Positions 24,416-34,266 of a stretch of 64,000 nt of DNA are shown here, piece by piece. Below the pieces are notes generated by a model, which was not told the origin of the DNA, made no database searches, and worked only from the letters and a program-made list of their open reading frames with translations. Location: NCBI RefSeq assembly GCF_036499745.1, contig NZ_DASYDG010000009.1, positions 1-64,000 of the forward strand. The letters run 5' to 3'. Every line of letters begins with the position of its first letter. Position 1 is the stretch's first letter. Both the position numbers and the translations under genes were made by a program. The DNA comes from Pinirhizobacter sp036499745. Its GTDB lineage: Bacteria > Pseudomonadota > Gammaproteobacteria > Xanthomonadales > Rhodanobacteraceae.

Positions 24416-26590
24416 CTAGTAAAGGTCCACCGGGTCGACGTCCAGCGACCATCGCACCTTGCGCGCCCCGGGTGCTGTCGCCAGACGGCTCGCCCACGTC
24501 TTGAGGAAGGCGTGGAGCTTGCCGCGCGTGGCAGCTTCTACCAGCAACTGGCCCCGGTGGCGACCGGCCCGCAGCGGCATGGGTGCGGGCATGGGGCCTG
24601 CGACGCCCCACCCGGCCTCCGGCGGGATCGCTGCCAGTGCCTGGGCCAGGAAGGTGTCGACAGCATCGCGGCCCAGTGCGTCCACGCGCAGCAGCACCTG
24701 GCTGCCGAAGGGAGGCAGCTCGGTCACCCGCCGTTCGTCCAGCAGCTGCGCGGCCACGGCGCCGTATCCGGATTGAAGCAGCGTGCGCAGCATCGGGTGG
24801 TCGGGGTGGTGGGTCTGCAGGATCACCGTGCCAGGTTTGCGTGCGCGCCCGGCGCGGCCAGCCACCTGTACCACCAGCTGGGCCAGCCGTTCGTTGGCGC
24901 GGAAGTCCACGCTGTGCAGGCCTTCATCGACGCCGACGATGGCCACCAGCGTGAGGTTGGGCAGGTCGTGGCCCTTGGCCAGCATCTGCGTACCCACCAG
25001 GATCGCGGGTTTTTCGTCCGCCAGCGAGCCAAGCAGCTCCTCGAAGGCATCGCGGCGGCGGGTGGTCTCGCGGTCCACGCGCAGCACGCGGACGTCGGGG
25101 AAGCGCGCCGTGAGCGCCTCTTCCAGCCGCTCGGTACCCTGGCCCTGCGGGCGTAGCTCGGTGGCCCCGCAGTTTGGACAAGCCTCCGGCAGCCGTTGCT
25201 CGCGGTTGCAGTGGTGGCATACCAGCCGGCGGCGGCCAGCGTGCAGGGTCATCGGTCGTTCGCAGCGCGTGCAGTCGGCATGCCATCCGCAGGCATGGCA
25301 CAACAACACCGGCGCGTAGCCGCGGCGATTGCGGAATACCAGGGCCTGCTCGCCTCGCGCCAGGCACGCCGCCACCGCGTTGATCAAGACAGGAGACAAA
25401 CCGTGGTCCAGCCGTTGCGCGCGCATGTCCACGACCTCCACACGCGTGGGTTGCGCCGCACCCGGCCGCACGCGCAGTCGCAGGTTGCGATAACGGCCGG
25501 CATCGACATTGGCCAGGCTTTCCAGCGACGGCGTACCCGAGCCCAACACCACCGGCACGCCCATCGCGCGGGCGCGCACCAGGGCAAGGTCGCGCGCGTG
25601 GTAGCGGAAGCCTTCCTGTTGCTTATAGGAACCATCGTGCTCTTCGTCCACCACGATCAGGCCCGCCTCGGGCAACGGCGTGAACACCGCCGAGCGCGTG
25701 CCCAGCACCACGCGTGCGCTCCCGTCGCGGGCCCGCAGCCAGGCGCGGGCGCGGTCACCTTCGGACAGATTCGAATGCAGCACTTCCACCGCCACACCCA
25801 GGCGGTCGCGCAGGCGCCGTACCGTCTGCGGCGCCAGGCCGATCTCCGGCACCAGCATCAACGTTTGTTTACCCGCCGCCAGCGCCTGTTCGATCAGGGC
25901 GAGGTAAACCTCGGTCTTGCCGCTGCCGGTGACGCCGTCGAGCAGGAATGGCTGGAACTGGCCGAACGATTCGCCGATCGCCGCCACCGCCTCGGCCTGC
26001 TCGGAGGTCAACTGGGGGGCGGGCGCGGCATGGCGGGGAAGGGTGGTGGCGGACCACTCGAGCTTCTGAACAAGACCAGCCTCCAGCAGGCGCCGGCCGG
26101 CCTCACGCCATTTGGGAACGCGCTCATCCAGTTCGTCGGCAGCACACGGGCCGTTGGCCAGCGCATCGAGCAAGCGCTGGCTGCCACCCTTGCGCGTACC
26201 GGCGGCGTGGACATCGCGACCGGCCACCGTGGTGGCCCATGCCTCGCGGCCCAGCGGCGGTAATGGCCGCGGTTCGCGCAGGGCCAGGGGTAGCGCATTG
26301 ACCAATGCCTCGCCCGGTGCGCCCAGCCAGTAGTCGGCGGCCCAGTTCACGCTGGCCAGGAGTTCGTCATCCAGTAGCGGTGCGTCGTCCAGGAGTTCCA
26401 GGGCGGCTTTGAGCTTTCCCCCCGCGACGGTCGACTCGACGGCCGGGTCCACCACCACGCCCACCATCGCGCCCTTGCCGAAAGGCACCAGCACCCGCGC
26501 GCCGGCCCGGGCCTGGCCGGTGGCGGGCGGCAGGTAGTCGAACAGGGTGGGCAGGGGGACGGGCAGGGCAACGCGCAGGACGACAGGCAT
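24416..26590 (-). CDS. priA: primosomal protein N', replication restart helicase PriA
   Basis: Reloads the replisome at collapsed forks. It has 724 aa with the N-terminal DNA-binding region, Walker A GVTGSGKTEVYL, the box VVDEEHDGSYK, and the eight-cysteine zinc module between CHACGWHADC and CPNCGA. The start was placed at ATG 26590 (MPVVLRVALPVPLPTLFDYL), the family N-terminus; an upstream ATG at 26665 adds a non-conserved leader. DnaA-box-like sequences lie about 150 bp upstream. Confidence 0.95.
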   Translation of the reverse strand: MPVVLRVALPVPLPTLFDYLPPATGQARAGARVLVPFGKGAMVGVVVDPAVESTVAGGKLKAALELLDDAPLLDDELLASVNWAADYWLGAPGEALVNALPLALREPRPLPPLGREAWATTVAGRDVHAAGTRKGGSQRLLDALANGPCAADELDERVPKWREAGRRLLEAGLVQKLEWSATTLPRHAAPAPQLTSEQAEAVAAIGESFGQFQPFLLDGVTGSGKTEVYLALIEQALAAGKQTLMLVPEIGLAPQTVRRLRDRLGVAVEVLHSNLSEGDRARAWLRARDGSARVVLGTRSAVFTPLPEAGLIVVDEEHDGSYKQQEGFRYHARDLALVRARAMGVPVVLGSGTPSLESLANVDAGRYRNLRLRVRPGAAQPTRVEVVDMRAQRLDHGLSPVLINAVAACLARGEQALVFRNRRGYAPVLLCHACGWHADCTRCERPMTLHAGRRRLVCHHCNREQRLPEACPNCGATELRPQGQGTERLEEALTARFPDVRVLRVDRETTRRRDAFEELLGSLADEKPAILVGTQMLAKGHDLPNLTLVAIVGVDEGLHSVDFRANERLAQLVVQVAGRAGRARKPGTVILQTHHPDHPMLRTLLQSGYGAVAAQLLDERRVTELPPFGSQVLLRVDALGRDAVDTFLAQALAAIPPEAGWGVAGPMPAPMPLRAGRHRGQLLVEAATRGKLHAFLKTWASRLATAPGARKVRWSLDVDPVDLY

Positions 26591-26735
26591 GGCCGGAAGT
26601 GTAGCGGCCCGCGTCGCAGGGTCTGCGACGACCTCGTGCGGGGGCTTCCCGGTCTGGATCATCACCTTGGGCAGCGATTGATCACCGTCATCGAGATGTC
26701 ATCGCTAAGTCACTATGGGTTCGGGGGTTTCAACC

Positions 26736-26770
26736 TTATCCACAATGTCTGTGGATAAGTCTGTGGATGG
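26736..26770. promoter_or_regulatory. cluster of DnaA boxes upstream of priA
   Basis: TTATCCACA (26736-26744) and its exact inverse TGTGGATAA (26750-26758) form a palindrome with a 5-nt spacer. A weaker third box TGTGGATGG lies at 26762-26770. The surrounding gap (26591-26958) is otherwise gene-free and has an AT-rich stretch near 26810-26900. It could serve DnaA control of priA or DnaA titration. It lacks the dnaA/dnaN/rpmH setting of a chromosomal origin. Confidence 0.6.
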
Positions 26771-26958
26771 ATGTCGGCCATAAGCACTTTTTGCTCGGCG
26801 CGGGGCCCGGTTGTACACCCTGATTACATTTTGACCACCCAAAAAAACGCTTTTGAATCAAGAGACTGCAAAATCCTGACCTGCAGTGTTCATGTTCTGG
26901 TCACCGTTCCGTCACGTGTGTTGACGTGCCCGGGCGTCTGTGTAAAACCCTCTCTGCC

Positions 26959-28137
26959 CTAATGCGAAAGGCTGATGGCGGCGGCTATCAGCAGGGCCCA
27001 GAACAGCATCCAGGCGTACCAGAAACCAGCGAAAAAGTACTTCAGGAGGGTTTTGAACCAGCCCTGCCGGTACACCCGTTTCTGGGTCAGCAGCAGGTAC
27101 ACCGGCATCCACGCGAACAGGGCGAACTGCAGCCAGCCAATGCCGGTGTAGGCCCAGTGCGCGTGGGGCTTGAGCGCATTGCCAAGCATCGAGAGCAGGG
27201 CCACCAGCAGCACCGACAGGAACAGGAAGGCGTGGCTGTGCAGGGACACGATCATGTGTTCCATGTACAGGCGCCGCCGGAAGATATAGACGATCTTCAA
27301 CAGCAACGCGAAGATCGGCAGCAGCACCAGCATGGTCTGCGGAAGCACGCTGAAAAGGCCCGTGATGAACCGTTCCTTGGCATCGGCATCGCCATCCTTC
27401 ATGGCGGCCAGGTTGGCCTTCACCCGTGCCAGGCCCTGGTCCAGGCGGATGTTCACCAGGTTGGGCAGCCAGCTGATATGGAATCGGCTGACCACGTCAG
27501 GATGGTTGGGGTCGATCCGTTCGTCCGGGTGGTTGTGCTCGAAGGCGTTCAGCTCGGCCATGCGGCGATTGGCCTCGTGCACTCGCTCCGTCGCCTCGGC
27601 ATCCAGTGCGGCGGTATCTGCACCGGGCTTATGGCGGGCGGCATCGATCGCGCCCTGGACAGTATCCAGGCGCTTCTGCACGGCGTCCTCGCTGGTATCG
27701 CGGGCAAACTCTCCCGCGTCGCCGCCGTACCATTTGGTGGTGATATGCGTGCCTTGGGCATTGGGTCCGGCGCTTTCGCTTCGTCCGAAGCCGATCGCCA
27801 GGTGCACGGCGAAGAACGCCAGCAGGCAGAACACGAACATCAGGCGGAATGGCTGCACGTAACGCACGCGGCGCCCGGCGAAATATTCCAGGGTAAGGAA
27901 GCCCGGCTTGAGGAAAAGCGGCGGCAAGGTGTGCACGATGCGCTCGTCGACATGGAAGATCATGTCCAGCGTGTCTTCCACCATCGAATGGATCGGCCGC
28001 AGCACGCTCTTCACCGACTGACCGCACGCATGGCAGAACGGGCCCTGCAGGGGCGCCTGGCAGTTGGCGCAATGCAACGCCGGTGCTGTCGCCGGTTCGG
28101 TTTCCGGCGCTACTGGCGTTAGCTCGGTGCTGGACAT
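26959..28137 (-). CDS. DUF3667-type membrane protein with zinc ribbon
   Basis: A 392-aa protein of unknown function. The N-terminal treble of cysteines CANCQAP and FCHACGQS is a zinc-ribbon; HSMVEDTLDMIFHVDERIVHTLPPLFLKPG follows, the DUF3667 core. Then come one membrane helix (PFRLMFVFCLLAFFAVHLAIG), a long polar loop of about 120 residues and four or five C-terminal helices. It is divergent from the MATE gene at 28314 across 176 bp with no obvious operator. Confidence 0.8.
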   Translation of the reverse strand: MSSTELTPVAPETEPATAPALHCANCQAPLQGPFCHACGQSVKSVLRPIHSMVEDTLDMIFHVDERIVHTLPPLFLKPGFLTLEYFAGRRVRYVQPFRLMFVFCLLAFFAVHLAIGFGRSESAGPNAQGTHITTKWYGGDAGEFARDTSEDAVQKRLDTVQGAIDAARHKPGADTAALDAEATERVHEANRRMAELNAFEHNHPDERIDPNHPDVVSRFHISWLPNLVNIRLDQGLARVKANLAAMKDGDADAKERFITGLFSVLPQTMLVLLPIFALLLKIVYIFRRRLYMEHMIVSLHSHAFLFLSVLLVALLSMLGNALKPHAHWAYTGIGWLQFALFAWMPVYLLLTQKRVYRQGWFKTLLKYFFAGFWYAWMLFWALLIAAAISLSH

Positions 28138-28313
28138 CGTTCCCTCCCCGGGACGAAAGCGTTAGCGGCGCGAATGATCGCACAGCCGGTACTCCACCGG
28201 CTCGCGCCATAGGGCACCCCTGCTTTCGGCACGCAGGGGGTGACTATCTGCCCTGACCTTAGTCACGGCATCGCCCGTACAATGGCCGGCCACGTTGTCG
28301 ATCCCTCCCTGTC

Positions 28314-29681
28314 ATGGCCGTTCACACCATCGATCGCGCCCGCGTCCGCCGCGAAGCCGGGGCGACGGTGCGCCTGGCCCTGCCGTTGATCGTCGCGCAG
28401 CTGTCGGCGATGGCGCCCAACGCGATAGACGCCATCCTGGCCGGACACTTCAGCGCGCACGTGCAGGCGGCGGTGGTCACCGGCACCAGCATCTGGGTGC
28501 TGGCCCTGGTGCTGGCCCTGGGCACCATGATGTCGGTGCCGCCCACCGTGTCGCAGCTCGATGGCGCCCAGCGGCGCGGCGAGATCGGCGCGATCTTCCA
28601 CCAGGCGCTGTGGATCGCCTGGATCCTGGGGGCGGCGCTGTGGTTCGCCGCGCGCAACGCCGCGCCACTGATGACCGCCTTCGGTGTGGTGCCCTCGTTG
28701 CACGACGATGTGCAGGCGTTCCTGCATGCGATCAGCTGGGCGGCGCCGGCACTGACCACCTACTTCGCCCTGCGCGGCCTGTCCGAAGGGCTATCGATGC
28801 CCTTGCCATCGATGTTCTTCAGTATCGGCGGCCTGTTCGTGCTGGCGCCGCTGGGCTACGTGCTGGTGTATGGCAAGCTCGGCTTCCCGCCGATGGGCGC
28901 CCGCGGCACCGGTATCGCCACCGCGGTGGCGATCTGGGTGGAGATGATCGGTTTCGGCATCTACGTGCTCAAGCATCGCGCCTATCGCGATATCAACCTG
29001 CGCCAGCGCCTGGCCTTGCCCAACTGGTCGAAGATCGCCCCGCTGCTGCACATCGGCGTGCCGATGGCCATCACCCTGTTGATGGAAGCGGGCATGTTCG
29101 TGGCCGTGGCGCTGCTGATCGGTCGGCTGGGCGAAACGGTCACCGCAAGCCACCAGATCGCGCTGAACGTGGCCTCGATGTCGTTCATGGTGCCGCTGGG
29201 CCTGTCCATGGCGATCACCGTGCGCGTGGGTAATGCGGTAGGCCGCAACGATGCGGCCGGCGTGCGTTACGCAGGTTTCTGCGGCATCGGCCTGGTGATC
29301 GCGGTGCAATTGGTGGCGGTGGCCCTGATGCTGGGCGTTCCCCACGGTATCGCGGCGATTTATTCAAATAATCCAGCCGTGATCGCGGTGGCGGCGCAGC
29401 TGTTGCTTTATGCCGGCATGTTCCAGTTTTCCGACGGCATCCAAGTGGCTTCCAACAGTGCGCTCCGGGGCCTCAAGGACACCCGGGTGCCGATGGCCAT
29501 CACCCTGGTGGCCTACTGGATGATCGGCATGCCGGTGGGCTGGTACCTGGGCTTTCCGATGGGCCTGGGCGCCCCGGGTATGTGGATCGGCCTGATCGCC
29601 GGGCTTACCGCGGCGGCGGCCTTGCTGTTCACTCGCTTCTACCGGGTGGCGCGGCGTGCCAGCTGGACTTCCGCCACGTGA
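28314..29681 (+). CDS. MATE-family multidrug/cation antiporter
   Basis: A 455-aa protein with about 12 membrane helices in two bundles. Family features include LPLIVAQLSAMAPNAIDAILAGH in TM1-2, GLSEGLSMP, and the second-half equivalents GVPMAITLLMEAGMFVAVALLIG and ALRGLKDTRVPM. It resembles NorM-type exporters that use Na+ or H+ to expel cationic drugs. The next gene, sppA, follows after 52 bp on the same strand. Confidence 0.92.
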   Translation: MAVHTIDRARVRREAGATVRLALPLIVAQLSAMAPNAIDAILAGHFSAHVQAAVVTGTSIWVLALVLALGTMMSVPPTVSQLDGAQRRGEIGAIFHQALWIAWILGAALWFAARNAAPLMTAFGVVPSLHDDVQAFLHAISWAAPALTTYFALRGLSEGLSMPLPSMFFSIGGLFVLAPLGYVLVYGKLGFPPMGARGTGIATAVAIWVEMIGFGIYVLKHRAYRDINLRQRLALPNWSKIAPLLHIGVPMAITLLMEAGMFVAVALLIGRLGETVTASHQIALNVASMSFMVPLGLSMAITVRVGNAVGRNDAAGVRYAGFCGIGLVIAVQLVAVALMLGVPHGIAAIYSNNPAVIAVAAQLLLYAGMFQFSDGIQVASNSALRGLKDTRVPMAITLVAYWMIGMPVGWYLGFPMGLGAPGMWIGLIAGLTAAAALLFTRFYRVARRASWTSAT

Positions 29682-29733
29682 CCGCCCCCGCGGGAACGGC
29701 TACGCTCAGCACCGAACCCACCGGATTTTTTGC

Positions 29734-31683
29734 ATGAGCGACCAGCTGCCACCTGCCTACCCACCGCCGCCACCACCGCCCGTGCCCGGGCCGGCCCCGG
29801 TGCGGGTGCAGGCGGCTGTACCTGCGCGCCGCCCGAGCGGATTCTGGGCTTTCCTGAAAGGCTTTGGCCGCGGCATCAATATCACCCGCCTGGTGATATT
29901 GAACCTGCTGTTCTTCGGCGTGTTGTTCATCGTGCTGCTGTTCGTTTTCCTCGGTGCCCTCGGCAGCCGCGAACTGCGCATGGTCAAGAACGACAGCGTG
30001 CTGTTGATCCGGCCTGAAGGTCGGCTGGTGGAGCAGTACAGCGATCCCATCGGCGTGGCCCTCTCGCGCCTGTCGGGCAACAAGGCCAAACAGGTGCAGG
30101 TACGCGACCTGGTCGGTGCCATCGATAACGCGGCCACCGATGCGCGCATCTCGCGCATCGTGCTGGATGTGGACGACATGCAGGCAGGTGGCTTCGCCGC
30201 ATTGCGCGAAGTGGGCGCGGCGATCGACCGCTTCCGCGCCACCGGCAAGCCCGTGATCGCCTGGGCCGCCAATCTCGACCAGGGCCAGTACTACCTCTCG
30301 GCGCATGCCTCGAAAATCCTGCTCGATCCGCAGGGCAGTGTGTTGCCCACGGGCCTTGCCAACTACCGGTTGTTCTATAAAGACCTGCTGGACAAGATCG
30401 GCGTGGACGTCCACCTGTTCCGCGTAGGCCAGTTCAAGTCGGCCGCCGAGCCCTTCATCCTGGACCACGCCTCGCCGGAGTCGAAGGCCGCCGACACGTT
30501 CTACCTGGGCGGCCTGTGGGACACATGGCTTGCCGAAGTGGCCGCGGCGCGCAAGATCGATCCGGCCAAGCTTCGTGCCTCGATCGACAACATGCCCCAG
30601 CTGATCGCATCGGCGCGCGGCAACATCGCCCAACTGGCGCTGGACCAGCACTTGGTCGATGGCCTGGCCACCGAGGAAGAACTGATCGACGGCCTGCGCA
30701 AGGACGGCGTGCCGGCGGGCAAGAACGGCGAAGGCGTGCGCAGTGTTTCGCTCGAGCGCTACAACGCACAGATCGCCTCGGTCAGCGCGTTCAACAGCAA
30801 GCCCGGTGTGGCGGTGGTGGTGGCCGAAGGCGAGATCGTCAGCGGCAAGCAACCACAGGGCCAGATCGGTGGCGAATCCACCGCCGCCCTCATCCGCAAG
30901 GCGCGCCAGGACAAGAAAACCGCAGCACTCGTGCTGCGGGTGGATTCTCCCGGTGGCGAGGTGTACGCCGCCGAGCAGATCCGCCGCGAAGTGGCGCAGA
31001 CGCGCGAGGCCGGCATCCCCGTGATCGTGTCGATGGGCGATGTTGCCGCCAGCGGCGGTTACTGGATCTCGATGAACGCCAACGCGATCCTCGCCGAACC
31101 CAACACCATTACCGGCTCCATCGGCATCTTCGGCATGTTCTATACCGTGCCCAACGCGCTGGACAAGATCGGCGTGCATTCAGATGGCGTGGCCGTAGGC
31201 CCGCTGGCCGGCTCCTTCGACATCACCCGGCCGCTGGATCCAAAGATCGGCCTGGTGGTGCAGTCGATCATCGACAAGGGTTACCGTGATTTCGTCGGCG
31301 GCGTGGCCGCGGCGCGCGGCAAGGATTTCGCCAGCATCGATGCCATCGCCCAGGGTCGCGTGTGGACCGGCGCGCAGGCGCGCGACCGCGGGCTGGTGGA
31401 CAAGCTCGGTGGCCTTAACGATGCCATTGCCCTGGCGCGCAGCGAAGCGAAGCTCGACAAGGACGCACCCACCCGTTACATCGAAACGGACCTCGGTACG
31501 TTCGGCCGCGCCGTTGTCAGCATGAACGACAGCGCCGCGGTATCGATCGGGCGTTCCTGGGGCCTGGGCCTGCCGAAGTGGCTCTCGACTATCGACGAGC
31601 GCATTCCTGAGCTCAAGCTGCTGGAGCACGCACAGGCAGGTCGCCCGAACATCTACGCCTACTGCTTCTGCTCACCGCAGTAG
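29734..31683 (+). CDS. sppA: signal peptide peptidase SppA, 67-kDa type
   Basis: A membrane protease that degrades cleaved signal peptides. It has 649 aa. A proline-rich cytoplasmic start (YPPPPPPPVPGPAP) and one helix (ITRLVILNLLFFGVLFIVLLF) come first, then two tandem peptidase S49 domains. The catalytic lysine lies in the N-terminal domain (VGQFKSAAEPF), the serine in the C-terminal domain (GDVAASGGYWIS). ATG 29734 was chosen because an earlier in-frame ATG extends into the MATE gene. Confidence 0.94.
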   Translation: MSDQLPPAYPPPPPPPVPGPAPVRVQAAVPARRPSGFWAFLKGFGRGINITRLVILNLLFFGVLFIVLLFVFLGALGSRELRMVKNDSVLLIRPEGRLVEQYSDPIGVALSRLSGNKAKQVQVRDLVGAIDNAATDARISRIVLDVDDMQAGGFAALREVGAAIDRFRATGKPVIAWAANLDQGQYYLSAHASKILLDPQGSVLPTGLANYRLFYKDLLDKIGVDVHLFRVGQFKSAAEPFILDHASPESKAADTFYLGGLWDTWLAEVAAARKIDPAKLRASIDNMPQLIASARGNIAQLALDQHLVDGLATEEELIDGLRKDGVPAGKNGEGVRSVSLERYNAQIASVSAFNSKPGVAVVVAEGEIVSGKQPQGQIGGESTAALIRKARQDKKTAALVLRVDSPGGEVYAAEQIRREVAQTREAGIPVIVSMGDVAASGGYWISMNANAILAEPNTITGSIGIFGMFYTVPNALDKIGVHSDGVAVGPLAGSFDITRPLDPKIGLVVQSIIDKGYRDFVGGVAAARGKDFASIDAIAQGRVWTGAQARDRGLVDKLGGLNDAIALARSEAKLDKDAPTRYIETDLGTFGRAVVSMNDSAAVSIGRSWGLGLPKWLSTIDERIPELKLLEHAQAGRPNIYAYCFCSPQ

Positions 31684-31693
31684 GCAACCGCCG

Positions 31694-31942
31694 TTATTTC
31701 GACTGGTCTTCCACCGCCGCGTCCTGCGCTGCGTGTTGCTGGTCCACGGTGGCCTGTACCGCGCGGGCACGGTCGCGTGTCTTGAGCATCGGGTCAAGCG
31801 GGTTATAGGGCTTGGCCGTTGACTGCGCCGCCTGCGGTGCCGGCGGCGCGTTCGGATCGGGCGGTGGGGGATGGGAACAGCCGACGGCCAGCAGCGCAGC
31901 GGTTGCCGTGGCGCATGCAAGCCATGATCGTGTGGACTTCAT
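31694..31942 (-). CDS. small proline-rich lipoprotein
   Basis: An 82-aa protein of unknown function with a signal peptide and lipobox LLAVGC, so it is probably lipid-anchored at Cys22. It continues with SHPPPPDPNAPPAPQAA, then a helical tail (LKTRDRARAVQATVDQQHAAQDAAVEDQ). Its start overlaps the stop of the ABC ATPase gene (TGATG), so they are co-transcribed. It converges on sppA with a 10-bp gap. Confidence 0.75.
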   Translation of the reverse strand: MKSTRSWLACATATAALLAVGCSHPPPPDPNAPPAPQAAQSTAKPYNPLDPMLKTRDRARAVQATVDQQHAAQDAAVEDQSK

Positions 31943-32745
31943 CAAGCTACCCTCGCTGAATACCATGCATCGTTCCGCTGCACGCGCAGCGGCATGTCGA
32001 ACAGGCGTGACAACGCATCACCGCCCAGGATCCCGCTCTTCGGGCCATCGGCGAACACCTTGCCATCGCGGATCATCACCACGCGGCCGATCTCGGGGAT
32101 GATTTCCTCGATGTGGTGGGTGACCACCACCAGGGTGGTGCCGCCGCGGGCCAGTTCGCGCAGGTGATCGAGGAATTCCCGTCGCGCGGAAAGGTCGAGC
32201 CCGGTGCAGGGTTCGTCCAGCAGCAGGGCGCGCGGCTGGTACACCAGCGCGCGGGCGATCAGCACGCGGCGTGCCTCGCCGGTGGACAACGTGGCCACTT
32301 CGCGGTCGGCCAGCGCCAGCATCCCTACGCGTTCGAGCGCCCGGTTGGCGGCTTCGAGCATGTCCTGGGTCACATGGTGATCCAGCCCCAGCACCAGCGA
32401 GGCAAAGAAGCCGGAGAGCACCACCTCGCGCACGAGCAGCCCTTCGACAGTCTCCAGATCCCGCCGCAGCTCCGCCGACACCACGCCAATCAGCCGCCGG
32501 AGCTCGGTGACGTCCCAACGGGCGCGGCCGAACACGCGCACCGGATCACTGCCGTCACTGGGCGAAAGGGGATAGAGCCGGCGCTCGATCATCCGCACCA
32601 GGGTGGATTTGCCCGAGCCGTTGGGGCCGAGGATCGCCGTGTGCTCGCCGTCGGCCACACGCAGGCTGAAGTCTGCCAGCAGGGCGCGGTCTCCGCGGAG
32701 TACGGTGGCATGGTCGATGTCGAGCAGGATAGTAGGTTGGTCCAT
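31942..32745 (-). CDS. ABC transporter ATP-binding protein
   Basis: A 267-aa single ATPase domain with Walker A GPNGSGKST, signature LSTGEARR, Walker B ALLLDEPC and the H-loop VVTHH. The YlmA/ModF-like length and lack of an adjacent permease leave its partner unknown; it may be a cytosolic ABC protein. Start ATG 32745 (MDQPTILLDIDHATVL) or ATG 32757. It is divergent from the SDR gene at 32809 with only 63 bp for both promoters. Confidence 0.88.
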   Translation of the reverse strand: MDQPTILLDIDHATVLRGDRALLADFSLRVADGEHTAILGPNGSGKSTLVRMIERRLYPLSPSDGSDPVRVFGRARWDVTELRRLIGVVSAELRRDLETVEGLLVREVVLSGFFASLVLGLDHHVTQDMLEAANRALERVGMLALADREVATLSTGEARRVLIARALVYQPRALLLDEPCTGLDLSARREFLDHLRELARGGTTLVVVTHHIEEIIPEIGRVVMIRDGKVFADGPKSGILGGDALSRLFDMPLRVQRNDAWYSARVA

Positions 32746-32808
32746 GCCTTCGAGCATAACGCGCCGTTGTACGATGCGTGCCTGTCCTTCATCTTCGGGA
32801 GACCCACG

Positions 32809-33591
32809 ATGCATCCACGGCTGGCAAGCTGGCGGCTGGACGGCCAGACGGCGCTGGTGACCGGTGCCAGCAAGGGCATTGGTTATGCCTGCGCGCGCGA
32901 GCTGGCCGCGCTGGGCGCGGACCTGCTGCTGGTGGCCCGTGACGAGATCCACCTGGATCATGTCCGTGCCGAACTTGCCGATGAAGCCCCTCAGGCGTCG
33001 GTGCTGGCGCTGGCCGCGGACCTCACCGACCCGGAAGACCGCCTGGCCGTATTCGACTGGATCGCCGACCTCGGCAGCCCGCTGTCGTTGCTGGTCAACA
33101 ACGTCGGCGGCAACGTGCCCGCCGCCACGGTGGATTACTCGCCCGAAGAATATCGCGGCATCTTCGAAACCAATGTGTTCTCCGCCTTCGAGATGTGCCG
33201 CCTGGCGTATCCGCACCTGGTGCAGCATGGCAACGCCGCGGTGGTGAACATCGGCTCGGTATCGGGCGCGGTGCATGTGCGCACGGGCTCGGTCTACGGC
33301 ATGACCAAGGCCGCCGTGCACCAGCTCACCCGGAACCTTGCCGTGGAGTGGGCCGAAGATGGCATCCGCGTGAATGCCGTGGCCCCCTGGTACATCCGCA
33401 CCCAGCGTTCGGAACCGGCCCTGGCCGATGCGGATTATCTTGAGGAAGTTCTCGACCACACGCCGATGCGCCGCATCGGCGAGCCGGAGGAAGTAGCCGC
33501 TGCAGTGGCTTTCCTGTGCCTGCCCGCGGCGAGCTACATCACCGGCGAGGTGGTGGCGGTGGACGGTGGCTTCCTGCGTTACGGCTTCTGA
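32809..33591 (+). CDS. short-chain dehydrogenase/reductase (tropinone-reductase-like)
   Basis: 260 aa with the NAD(P) loop TGASKGIG, NNVGG, the active-site serine in NIGSVSG and YGMTK (YxxxK), and the C-terminal ITGEVVAVDGG typical of classical SDRs. Overall closest in style to the tropinone reductase group, although the bacterial substrate is unknown. ATG 32809 follows GGGAGA. Confidence 0.9.
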   Translation: MHPRLASWRLDGQTALVTGASKGIGYACARELAALGADLLLVARDEIHLDHVRAELADEAPQASVLALAADLTDPEDRLAVFDWIADLGSPLSLLVNNVGGNVPAATVDYSPEEYRGIFETNVFSAFEMCRLAYPHLVQHGNAAVVNIGSVSGAVHVRTGSVYGMTKAAVHQLTRNLAVEWAEDGIRVNAVAPWYIRTQRSEPALADADYLEEVLDHTPMRRIGEPEEVAAAVAFLCLPAASYITGEVVAVDGGFLRYGF

Positions 33592-33624
33592 AGCCGCAGC
33601 CTCTGCGGCGCTCATGCCGGGGTG

Positions 33625-34266
33625 TTATGCGGCGCAGCCCTTCAGTTGCGCACGCAGCTCCGCATCGCGCTGTTCGAAGGGCGCCTGCTGGCTCTTGAAG
33701 GCCTTGCGCAGCTTGTCGCCGTTTTCGTCCAGCTGATCCTGCAACGCCTTGCAGGTTTCTTCCGGCGAAAGCTGGTGGCAACTGTCCTGTACCCATACAT
33801 AGTTGTTGCCGATCATCTGGCCGTTGACCTTGACCCGATTGATTTCCGGGGCCGAGGGGGCAGCCTGGGCCGATAGTGAACTGCCGTAACTGCCGACCAC
33901 GCCAGCTGGCGCCTGGTACGGCTGGCCCGGTCCATTGCTGGTGTAGGGCGTGCCGTCGGTGGCGCGCACGCAGCCGTACATGACCGGGATGCCGGGTGGG
34001 GGCGGAGGCATGGTACTGAATTGAGCTGGCGGCGCTGCGACAGGGGGAGCCGGCGCCACCGGCGGCAACGGCGCGGGCGGCGTCGTCATCGGCTCGGTAT
34101 CGTCGATCACCCGCTTTTCGGACTTCGCACCGTGAGGGCACGGCATGTTCTGGTAGGTGACCTCACCTTTGGCGGTGGTGCATTTGTAGATGTCCGTGGC
34201 GTGGCTGGCCGGCGCGTACGCCAGCAAGCCCAGCACCATCAGGAAAACGAAGCCGGCAAGACGCAT
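33625..34266 (-). CDS. DUF4124-containing secreted/periplasmic protein
   Basis: 213 aa. A signal peptide (MRLAGFVFLMVLGLLAYAPASHA) precedes the DUF4124 motif DIYKCTTAKGEVTYQNMPC. A proline-rich linker and a C-terminal Cys-containing helical part (QDSCHQLSPEETCKALQDQL) follow. Function is unknown; DUF4124 proteins are common in xanthomonad envelopes. The start codon overlaps the stop of the upstream degV gene by one base (TGATG). Confidence 0.8.
   Translation of the reverse strand: MRLAGFVFLMVLGLLAYAPASHATDIYKCTTAKGEVTYQNMPCPHGAKSEKRVIDDTEPMTTPPAPLPPVAPAPPVAAPPAQFSTMPPPPPGIPVMYGCVRATDGTPYTSNGPGQPYQAPAGVVGSYGSSLSAQAAPSAPEINRVKVNGQMIGNNYVWVQDSCHQLSPEETCKALQDQLDENGDKLRKAFKSQQAPFEQRDAELRAQLKGCAA

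Noticed and set aside
26591..26958. Chromosomal origin of replication
   Set aside because: DnaA boxes are present, but only two perfect ones, and dnaA, dnaN, rpmH or gyrB are not adjacent; better seen as a DnaA regulatory or titration site.
32746..33615. Upstream extension of the ABC ATPase frame across the SDR gene
   Set aside because: The extension has no ABC similarity and is antisense to a clear SDR; the ATPase starts at 32745 or 32757.
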